DNA from: Sphingobacterium sp. UBA7855
GTDB taxonomy: Bacteria; Bacteroidota; Bacteroidia; Sphingobacteriales; Sphingobacteriaceae
Direction: 5' to 3'
Assembly: GCA_002500745.1 (NCBI GenBank)
Contig: DLST01000016.1
Location: 272,362-334,191 of the forward strand
DNA: 61,830 nucleotides
Shown piece after piece: positions 56,236 through 61,830 of the stretch (the stretch's first letter is position 1; each line of letters starts with the position of its first letter). Under the pieces are notes generated by a model that worked only from the letters and a program-made list of their open reading frames with translations, had not been told where the DNA came from and did not search any database. The position numbers and the translations under genes are program-made.

Positions 56236-56542
56236 GAGATCGTTTCCCTTGAAATAAGGCAATTATTTTCTTTGCAAGAAGTTTGCTATAATGATAGATT
56301 AGGCCAAAGATATTTTCTCCTGTTATGTCACTGGCTAAAGCAGGAGGTAAAAGCTCATAGATGGTAATACCAAAATATTCGGCAATCTTGTAAACCTGCT
56401 CTACCTTTAGCTTAGTCTCATTGCGTTCTATTTTTGAATAGGCAGCCTGTGATATCTCCAAAACGAATGCAACGGCTTCTTGCGATATCTTGAGACTTTC
56501 TCTTTTCTGTCTAATAATTGTTCCGATTTCCTCTCTTGCCAT
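56222..56542 (-). CDS. XRE-family transcriptional regulator
   Basis: A 106-aa protein with an N-terminal Cro/C1 HTH (IGTIIRQKRESLKISQEAVAFVLEISQAAYSKIERNETKLKVEQVYKIAEYFGITIYELLPP at about 6-68) and a short C-terminal helix rich in Lys (LLAKKIIALFQGKR). The ATG at 56540-56542 (MAREEIGTII) was chosen over a TTG 15 bp upstream. It is divergent from the double-glycine peptide gene, and the 159 bp between them carries two AACTNNNAGTT boxes. It may repress itself and the peptide. Confidence 0.85.
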   Translation of the reverse strand: MAREEIGTIIRQKRESLKISQEAVAFVLEISQAAYSKIERNETKLKVEQVYKIAEYFGITIYELLPPALASDITGENIFGLIYHYSKLLAKKIIALFQGKRSQGEV

Positions 56543-56585
56543 TCTTTTCAATACCAAAATTTAGAAATCCTAATTTAGTAAATAT

Positions 56586-56629
56586 AACTTATAGTTGTGA
56601 AGTTTTTTGATGTTAAAACTTCTAGTTAT
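56586..56629. promoter_or_regulatory. Two AACTNNNAGTT boxes (putative XRE operators)
   Basis: AACTTATAGTTGT (56586-56598) and AACTTCTAGTTAT (56617-56629) share 11 of 13 bases and begin 31 bp apart, about three helical turns. Each is an inverted repeat AACT-N3-AGTT. They lie 44-87 bp upstream of the XRE start. Confidence 0.5.
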
Positions 56630-56637
56630 AGTCTATA

Positions 56638-56654
56638 ACCCTAGGTTGTGGTGG
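56638..56654 (+). promoter_or_regulatory. Shared box AACCYNAGGTTGTGGTGG, copy 1
   Basis: The sequence ending in AGGTTGTGGTGG here recurs upstream of the HTH gene at 57545-57562. In this copy the box is directly followed by GTGGC-TAA-GCCAC (56651-56663), a perfect inverted repeat. It lies about 48 bp before the peptide start codon. Confidence 0.5.
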
Positions 56655-56701
56655 CTAAGCCACTTTTCCATGAATTTTGAGGAAATAAAAATCACAATAT
56701 T

Positions 56702-56842
56702 ATGGAAAAAAAATTGGAAGAAATTAATGTAAGCGAGTTAGATGCAAATGAAGTGTTAGAAATTGGAGGTGGGGGTTCGGAAAGGAAGGATGAGAAGAGA
56801 ACTAATTTTTGGGAATGGCTAAAAACAGGTCTATTAGGTTAA
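56702..56842 (+). CDS. 46-aa double-glycine leader peptide (putative RiPP/bacteriocin-like precursor)
   Basis: A short ORF beginning MEKKLEEINVSELDANEVLE, followed by IGGGG. Counting Gly24 as -1, it has Leu at -12, Glu at -8, Val at -7, Ile at -4 and GG at -2/-1. This agrees with the LSxxELxxIxGG leader cut by C39 peptidases. The remaining 22 residues (GSERKDEKRTNFWEWLKTGLLG) are charged and then aromatic/amphipathic, like small bacteriocin or signal peptides. No cysteine is present. The 3' end overlaps the stop of the opposing rhomboid-like gene by 4 bp. No C39 transporter is visible in the window. Confidence 0.65.
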   Translation: MEKKLEEINVSELDANEVLEIGGGGSERKDEKRTNFWEWLKTGLLG

Positions 56843-57495
56843 AGGAAAATTTTGAAAACAGTTTGAATTTCAAGAAAGGATTGAGGTCGAACGATTATTG
56901 CTAAAAGTGATCCGGTCAGATAGGCTAAAAGGTGTAATCTTTTGTTGATTTTACTTTTAGGAATTTTTAATAAAAAAAATAATAAAAGCAAAACAGCCAG
57001 CCAGTACTGAGCACTATTGTTAATAAAAGGAATAATGAAACTATGTGTTGGTTGTAAAGGAAAATACAAAAAACTGAATCCAAATAAGCCAAATGTGAGG
57101 TTAGATGCGCCGATAGACGTGTGGATGAAATTGCCTTTTTCTTGTAGATATTGGAATAAATTTGGAAGTATAATCATCATGATAAATAGCAATGGGGTGA
57201 CTAGCGATGCGATGGTGATCCCAGATTCTTGCTTTAAATTACCAAACGTATCATATCCTAATCCAAAAATTACCATACAGTTAAACAACAAATGCCGCCA
57301 ATTTCGATGAACTAATGCAGAGGTAAGCAAAGTATGAACACGCTTACCTCTTGCTATTTCGTAGGGGTGCAGGACCAGTGCGTGGAAAAACGATTTGTTA
57401 TAAAATCCAATTATGCTGCATATCAATATAATCGGTACGACAATATAGGAATATGGCGCTTCGGTGAAAGTTGGGAATATATCGAAAAATTTCAT
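56839..57495 (-). CDS. Rhomboid-like membrane protein, probably catalytically impaired
   Basis: A 218-aa protein with six predicted TMs. It shows the rhomboid L1/TM2 motif VHRNWRHLLFN (His68, Asn72) and a TM4 serine motif IGASNLTFGLFGF (Ser131; the usual GxSG Gly is Asn). The TM6 His is replaced: the HxxG motif reads AYLTG with Tyr192. The Ser-His dyad therefore appears broken, as in pseudo-rhomboids that bind membrane substrates without cutting. It is transcribed towards the double-glycine peptide gene and divergently from the HTH gene at 57676. Confidence 0.7.
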   Translation of the reverse strand: MKFFDIFPTFTEAPYSYIVVPIILICSIIGFYNKSFFHALVLHPYEIARGKRVHTLLTSALVHRNWRHLLFNCMVIFGLGYDTFGNLKQESGITIASLVTPLLFIMMIILPNLFQYLQEKGNFIHTSIGASNLTFGLFGFSFLYFPLQPTHSFIIPFINNSAQYWLAVLLLLFFLLKIPKSKINKRLHLLAYLTGSLLAIIVRPQSFLEIQTVFKIFL

Positions 57496-57544
57496 TAACC
57501 ACTATTAATTTGCGTTGTAAGTTAATTAATAAATTTTAAAATAC

Positions 57545-57562
57545 AACCTCAGGTTGTGGTGG
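57545..57562 (+). promoter_or_regulatory. Shared box AACCYNAGGTTGTGGTGG, copy 2
   Basis: AACCTCAGGTTGTGGTGG contains the perfect inverted repeat AACCT-C-AGGTT. It lies in the divergent gap between the rhomboid-like gene and the HTH gene and matches the box at 56638-56654 over AGGTTGTGGTGG. Confidence 0.5.
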
Positions 57563-57675
57563 ATTTTATGGATAATGTTCAATTTAGGCATATAGATAAG
57601 AGCCATATATTGTTGGATACAATATATACAAGTAGACAATGGTACTTATTCTCTGGGATTATAAACAATTTTAAT

Positions 57676-57990
57676 ATGCAACTATTTAAATATATAAACC
57701 GAATTAACTTATTGGATAGGTTAATCAGGCAACGTAGCACAGGTACACCCGCTGAACTGGCATTAAGAATAGGTGTTTCCGTTTCTAGATTATATGTGAT
57801 GGTTGACCAGCTGAGAGAGCAGGAAGCACCAATTGTTTATTCTAGACAACGCTTAACATATTATTACAGCTCTGAATTTATGATTTCTATTGTGGTGAAG
57901 ATTGAAGTTTTAGAAGACGACAATCTTCGTCATATCTCTGGTGGGAACAATTTTTTTTCAAGTTTTCCCTTCACTACTGTTTTTATATAG
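57676..57990 (+). CDS. HTH protein ending in a double-glycine leader motif
   Basis: A 104-aa protein if translation begins at the ATG at 57676 (MQLFKYINRINLLDRLIRQR); the open frame reaches back to 57556, but the extra 40 residues look non-coding. Residues 1-75 are an HTH_11-like DNA-binding domain (TGTPAELALRIGVSVSRLYVMVDQLREQ followed by PIVYSRQRLTYYY). The tail VLEDDNLRHISGG, then NNFFSSFPFTTVFI, has Leu at -12, Leu at -7, Ile at -4 and GG at -2/-1, a double-glycine leader pattern followed by 14 hydrophobic residues. The function of this fusion is not known to me. Confidence 0.7.
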   Translation: MQLFKYINRINLLDRLIRQRSTGTPAELALRIGVSVSRLYVMVDQLREQEAPIVYSRQRLTYYYSSEFMISIVVKIEVLEDDNLRHISGGNNFFSSFPFTTVFI

Positions 57991-58028
57991 TGGGGAAAAT
58001 TAACTTAGTGTTATTGACAAGGTAAAGA

Positions 58029-60425
58029 ATGAAATACTGTTTATATAAGTTATTATTGGTGATGATTTTAGTGCTTTTAATGGATGATAGTATTTCAGCG
58101 CAAATTAATAAGAAGTTGATGGGAAAAGTGTATAACGAAGATAATTCTTTGCCGGTAGCTGGGGCTACAATCAATTTTTTTGAGTTAGATGGGGGACGTT
58201 CTTACAAAACATCTTCGGATACTAGTGGAATATTCCAAATAGATGATCTGAACTTTGCCAATTATATAATTAAAATTTCTTGTCTAGGGTTTGTTTCTAT
58301 TATAGATACGATTTCATTAAGGGGTGAAGGGAATTTTAAAAATAACGGCTTACATTATACTTTGAAATCGGATACTAAATATCTTCAAGTAGTAGATATT
58401 GAAAAACAAATAGATGAGAAATTTATAAACTTCACAAAAGGAAAAATTATACTTAACGTTCAGCAAAGTGCTCTTGTTTCTGGTAATTCGGCTTATGATA
58501 TTTTACTTAGAGCACCAGGTGTAACTGAACAGAATGATAAACTAACTTTTAGAATGAAATCTATTAAAGTTCTAATTAACGGTAGGCCTTCGAATTTGAC
58601 GGGGGCTGAACTTACTAATTTTTTAGGAGGATTGCCCGCCAGTCAATTAGATAAAGTTGAAATAATTCCCCATCCCTCTGCAAAGTATGACAGTGATGGT
58701 GGGGTAGTAGTAAACATTATTTTAAAGAGCAATGATCGAACAGGATTTAATGGATCTGTTAATCTTGCTGTTGGCTCTGGATATCACATTCGTCACAATG
58801 AGGGGGGGAATTTTAGCTATGGCAATAAGAAAATAGGAGTGTATGGTGCCTATGATTATTCTTATAAAAAACAATATGGAAATAGCACTAGTCGTTCAAA
58901 GTTTAATGCTAATTCATTGTCTATTTTGCAAGATAGTTATGAATTAGGGCATCGCTCTGTAAATAATTTTAGAACAGGTATTGATTATGAAATAAATCAT
59001 AAGATTAAAATTGGTACTCAGTTTAGAGGAACATGGAACCGTGGAAAAGTAAGGACTGAAAATATTGCAATTAGTCGTTCGGAGGCCAATGAACAGAAGG
59101 CATTTACACAAGGCTTAGAGGATGCTAAAACTATCAATCCTTATTTTAATGGATATCTAGATCTAAATTTAGATTCTCTAGGTAAAAAACTGATATTTAA
59201 TTTCGATGTGTACAATCAGGATAGAAAGTTAAATGAAGATATATTAGTAGACGGAGATACGTTTAATCATATAAAGGGGAAACAGCCTTCTACTGTAAAT
59301 ACGCGATCTTTTAATTTAGATTATACTCATCCGATGGTTTTGGGGAAATTGGAAGCAGGTATTAAAATCCAAAATTCGGCTACTAAAAACATACCGATTT
59401 GGGAGTTGGAACTTAACGGGAACTGGATTAGGGATGATGCTAGGACATATGATTTTCTATATAATGAAAATAACTTTGCGGCTTATTTAAATTGGAATTC
59501 TATTTTCGGCCCTTTGGAATTTAATATTGGGGTTAGAGCCGAACAAATGTCAATTAGCAATGATTTGCGTTCAGAGCACATGAAAAATAAGCGAAAGTTT
59601 AGTTATCTCTTTCCAACTGTAAATTTGGAATATGCTATTTCAAGCCAAAACGTCTTAAATTTTAACTATAGAAAGAACCTAGATAAATTTGGTTTCCAGA
59701 TCGTCAATCCGTTTAAAAATTATGTTAATCCTTATTTCACTTCTGTAGGAAATGTCAATATTGAGCCTCAGGTTAATCATGATATGGAATTGACTTATAC
59801 TTATCGAGGATCTTTTGTTTTTGGTGTTAGCTTTACACGTACTAATGATGTTATATCTCCCGTGTATCTTCCCAGTGAAAATAGTGGGCTTATTTCAACT
59901 TATGATAATTTGCCAAATGCCGATCTGTTTTATGGTTTTGCAAACTTTCCATATCAAATAGCAAAATGGTGGGATTTAAATTTTAGCGGTGGATATGGCT
60001 TTTATAAATTTAACGCTTTGGATATTTCAGGGATTGCCTCCAATAAATCATGGTCCTATTTAGCACAATTGGAAAGTCATCTAGACCTAGGGCACTCCTG
60101 GGATTTTGAAATAAGTGCTTTTAGTAGAGGGCCCTATTCATCGGGTATTTATCGAACAAAAGGAATTTCTACAGTTAGTATCGGATTTAAGAAAGCTATT
60201 TTAAAGAATAAGTTGATTCTAAGTGCTAATGCTACAGATATATTTAATTCAAAGATTAATACTCAAACTATGGATTACCGCGGATTGGTTATGTACACTC
60301 GAAATAAACCGGAAAGTAGATTTTACACTATCGGAGCTGTATATAATTTCGGTAGCAAAAAGTATAGAAAAAAGATGCCACAAGATGACCGAGTAAAAGA
60401 ATTTGAAAAAAGAATGTATAATTAA
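58029..60425 (+). CDS. TonB-dependent receptor-like outer-membrane barrel
   Basis: A 798-aa outer-membrane protein. Signal peptide (about 1-24, cut after SISAQ), then a carboxypeptidase-regulatory/CNA-like domain (about 28-110: GKVYNEDNSLPVAGATINF). A plug follows (about 125-235: SGNSAYDILLRAPGV...KVLINGRPSNLTG...KVEIIPHPSAKYDSDG), then a long beta barrel of the OMP_b-brl_3 type. No TonB box is evident, as in many members of this family. It starts 38 bp after the HTH gene and is followed 12 bp later by the GumN-like gene, so the three may form an operon. It could import or export a peptide or metallophore. Confidence 0.85.
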   Translation: MKYCLYKLLLVMILVLLMDDSISAQINKKLMGKVYNEDNSLPVAGATINFFELDGGRSYKTSSDTSGIFQIDDLNFANYIIKISCLGFVSIIDTISLRGEGNFKNNGLHYTLKSDTKYLQVVDIEKQIDEKFINFTKGKIILNVQQSALVSGNSAYDILLRAPGVTEQNDKLTFRMKSIKVLINGRPSNLTGAELTNFLGGLPASQLDKVEIIPHPSAKYDSDGGVVVNIILKSNDRTGFNGSVNLAVGSGYHIRHNEGGNFSYGNKKIGVYGAYDYSYKKQYGNSTSRSKFNANSLSILQDSYELGHRSVNNFRTGIDYEINHKIKIGTQFRGTWNRGKVRTENIAISRSEANEQKAFTQGLEDAKTINPYFNGYLDLNLDSLGKKLIFNFDVYNQDRKLNEDILVDGDTFNHIKGKQPSTVNTRSFNLDYTHPMVLGKLEAGIKIQNSATKNIPIWELELNGNWIRDDARTYDFLYNENNFAAYLNWNSIFGPLEFNIGVRAEQMSISNDLRSEHMKNKRKFSYLFPTVNLEYAISSQNVLNFNYRKNLDKFGFQIVNPFKNYVNPYFTSVGNVNIEPQVNHDMELTYTYRGSFVFGVSFTRTNDVISPVYLPSENSGLISTYDNLPNADLFYGFANFPYQIAKWWDLNFSGGYGFYKFNALDISGIASNKSWSYLAQLESHLDLGHSWDFEISAFSRGPYSSGIYRTKGISTVSIGFKKAILKNKLILSANATDIFNSKINTQTMDYRGLVMYTRNKPESRFYTIGAVYNFGSKKYRKKMPQDDRVKEFEKRMYN

Positions 60426-60437
60426 AATTTAAATAAC

Positions 60438-61310
60438 ATGTTAAAAAAAAGTTGCCTTATGGTTTTAGCGTTGTTCAGTCTGTTTCTAAGGACAGAAGCA
60501 CAAGGAATAAGCTCCAGCTCTTTAGTTTGGAAAATTTCTAAAAATGGAAGTCAGGAAAGTTCATATATTGTTTTAACCACTGGAGGCGTATGTGAAGTAC
60601 CTCCATCTGTCTTAGATAAGGCTTCCGGATTACTTGGAAAGGTAAAGACTTATTATACAGAAAGTGCTGTTGGAAATAAGAAATACGACAGTATGAGTGA
60701 GCAACTTCTTCTGTTAAAAAAAGATGATGACCCGATTAGAAAATTGCTGCCTGCCAAAGATTATTTAAAATTAAAAAGTAAAATGGCAGAGGGAAACATG
60801 GAAGAAAAGGTGTTGAACAGATTAAAGCCGTTGGTTATTTATAATCTTTTAATGAAAAAAGCAACTCCGAATTGTAATACCCCTAATGTTGTACAAGAAA
60901 TCTTTCGAAGTTATGCAGATCAATATGGTGTTACAATTAAAGAACTACTCAATATACATGAATCCTTTGATTATTTGGAATCTTTTGGTACAGAGTATTA
61001 TGTGGCGGAGATCTTGCAATTATTGAATAATACTTCTGTGATTTCCAGCGAAATTGTTTCAAAAGCTGCTCTTTATCAGAAAGAGGATTTAAAAGGACTT
61101 AAAACACTTTATGACAAGAGTTCTTTCCTGAGTTCCAAATTTAAAGATGAATCTATAGCGAAAAACCGTATCAAAGCTATTTCAGCATTGATCGATAGGG
61201 TGAAAGGTGGTGCGTTATTTACGTTGGATATTACCTGTGTCTTAGATAGTCGTAATAACATTTTCGACGAGTTAAAAGCTAAAGGCTATAGCATTAGCCC
61301 TGTACTATAA
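60438..61310 (+). CDS. TraB/GumN-like exported protein (divergent)
   Basis: A 290-aa protein with a signal peptide (about 1-21, ending RTEAQ). The opening SSSLVWKISKNGSQESSYIVLTTGGV resembles the LLWKIxGNGLxxPSYLFGTxH start of TraB/GumN proteins, but the GTxH motif is changed to TTGG. Later GumN landmarks (the GxxH and ExxE pairs) are not clear. It may therefore be an inactive or specialised relative. It lies 12 bp downstream of the barrel gene. Assignment rests mainly on the N-terminal resemblance and length. Confidence 0.5.
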   Translation: MLKKSCLMVLALFSLFLRTEAQGISSSSLVWKISKNGSQESSYIVLTTGGVCEVPPSVLDKASGLLGKVKTYYTESAVGNKKYDSMSEQLLLLKKDDDPIRKLLPAKDYLKLKSKMAEGNMEEKVLNRLKPLVIYNLLMKKATPNCNTPNVVQEIFRSYADQYGVTIKELLNIHESFDYLESFGTEYYVAEILQLLNNTSVISSEIVSKAALYQKEDLKGLKTLYDKSSFLSSKFKDESIAKNRIKAISALIDRVKGGALFTLDITCVLDSRNNIFDELKAKGYSISPVL

Positions 61311-61410
61311 AATTATTTACTAAATATAATAAAGACTTATTCTCTGGCCAATAGAATGATGGGGTATCCGAAAACCATATAGAGTAGGATTTAAATCTAA
61401 ATTAAAAAAT

Positions 61411-61560
61411 ATGAATGCATCAAATCAAGCATTGTTCTTGGAGAAGGTTTCTATGGAACAGTTGGAGTCAAGATTGGAGTTAGCGGTAGCAAAAAAAGTT
61501 TCAGTCGAAGTTGGATACGAAGATGGCTGCCTGAAGGTTACATGTACGATTGAATGGTAA
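61411..61560 (+). CDS. 49-aa peptide, possible RiPP precursor
   Basis: A short ORF absent from long-ORF annotation: an N-terminal helical, acidic part (FLEKVSMEQLESRLELAVAK) and a C-terminal part with two Cys and several Ser/Thr residues, ending DGCLKVTCTIEW. No double-glycine motif is present. The ATG is the only sensible start. A hairpin (61586-61608) and a PqqD-like ORF follow directly, the usual precursor-then-modification layout of RiPP loci. I do not recognise the family; the function is an inference from context. Confidence 0.5.
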   Translation: MNASNQALFLEKVSMEQLESRLELAVAKKVSVEVGYEDGCLKVTCTIEW

Positions 61561-61585
61561 TAGTAGCTAAATAATTTTAGGAATT

Positions 61586-61608
61586 GCAGACCATTAGATA
61601 TGGTCTGC
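61586..61608 (+). terminator. Hairpin between the 49-aa peptide and the PqqD-like gene
   Basis: A perfect 9-bp stem GCAGACCAT (61586-61594) pairs with ATGGTCTGC (61600-61608) with a 5-base loop. It is followed by a T-rich but interrupted stretch, so partial termination is plausible. Confidence 0.6.
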
Positions 61609-61637
61609 TTCCATTATTATTTTCCTACCCAAAGATA

Positions 61638-61830
61638 ATGTTATATATGATCACATATTCGTTGCAAGCTGATATAGAGGAAGGAAAGTATTTACTGTTA
61701 AACAATGGTAATACATATTCAATTAGCGACGTGCTTTATGAAATATTACACAACTATAAAAATAGTGAAACAATAGAGGATATTTCCGCGAGACTAATCA
61801 GCAAGTATAATTGTAATCTCACCCTAACTA
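61638..61830 (+). CDS. PqqD-like peptide-binding domain protein (3' end outside window)
   Basis: The first 64 residues are visible before the window ends. LQADIEEGKYLLLNNGNTYSISDVLYEIL, then KNSETIEDISARLISKYN, follow the PqqD/RRE pattern: a beta hairpin with a GKYLLLNNGNTYxIS core, then helices with IEDISARL. Such domains bind leader peptides and are found alone or fused to M50 peptidases, radical-SAM or other maturases. Met4 (61647) is an alternative start. What follows cannot be seen, so whether it is a free domain or a fusion is open. Confidence 0.6.
   Translation, partial: MLYMITYSLQADIEEGKYLLLNNGNTYSISDVLYEILHNYKNSETIEDISARLISKYNCNLTLT

Noticed and set aside
61411..61560. Lasso-peptide precursor
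   Set aside because: No Thr at the -2 position before a Gly and no Asp/Glu at ring position 7-9 of any plausible core; a lasso class is not supported although a PqqD-like gene follows.

Overview
The window comes from a Bacteroidota chromosome, most likely a Sphingobacterium/Pedobacter-type member of the Sphingobacteriales. The reasons are low GC, very few Shine-Dalgarno sequences, promoters of the TTTG / TAnnTTTG type, the accC-accB-fabH-plsX-rpmF-yceD block, the Thr-Tyr-Gly-Thr tRNA cluster in front of tuf, and many outer-membrane and lipoprotein genes typical of the phylum. All assignments rest on reading motifs in the sequence; no database search was possible.

Layout. (1) 1-12,300: housekeeping genes, mostly on the minus strand: cbpM-cbpA, an M28 peptidase, rpiB, tatC, the fatty-acid block accC-accB-fabH-plsX-rpmF-yceD, queH, a plus-strand lipoprotein and a SirB1-type protein. 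(2) 12,324-44,725: a 32-kb minus-strand array of MacB/FtsX-type ABC permeases. It holds eleven full-length genes (about 790-806 aa), one broken gene and one 94-aa mini-permease made of the N- and C-terminal ends only. It also holds two separate LolD-type ATPases and a MacA/HlyD-type adaptor. (3) 45,351-49,525: a divergent plus-strand TolC-like outer-membrane gene, an NtrC-type sigma-54 response regulator and its histidine kinase. (4) 49,600-51,480: a degenerate methyltransferase-like gene and an Omp85-type barrel. (5) 51,808-54,552: four tRNAs, tuf, tRNA-Trp, secE and nusG. (6) 54,622-61,830: an S41 lipoprotein protease and then an accessory region. That region has an XRE repressor, a double-glycine leader peptide, a rhomboid-like protein with a lost catalytic His, an HTH protein ending in a double-glycine motif, a TonB-dependent-type barrel, a TraB/GumN-like protein, a 49-aa peptide and a PqqD-like ORF cut by the window end.

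The strongest observation is a coherent regulon. Five promoter regions (13.4, 20.4, 27.9, 44.8 and 45.3 kb) each carry two 16-bp palindromes of the form TGTYCG-N4-CGRACA spaced 21-22 bp apart. In each case the nearer palindrome lies 62-65 bp upstream of a sigma-54-like -24/-12 element. These regions divide the permease array into operons and also drive the adaptor and TolC genes, next to the sigma-54 activator and kinase that presumably control them. Between the divergent adaptor and TolC genes lies a ten-unit array phased at exactly 11 bp (TTCGG x6, then CCGn x4) whose half-sites resemble the activator palindrome. The second cluster of interest is the peptide-linked accessory region at 56.2-61.8 kb.
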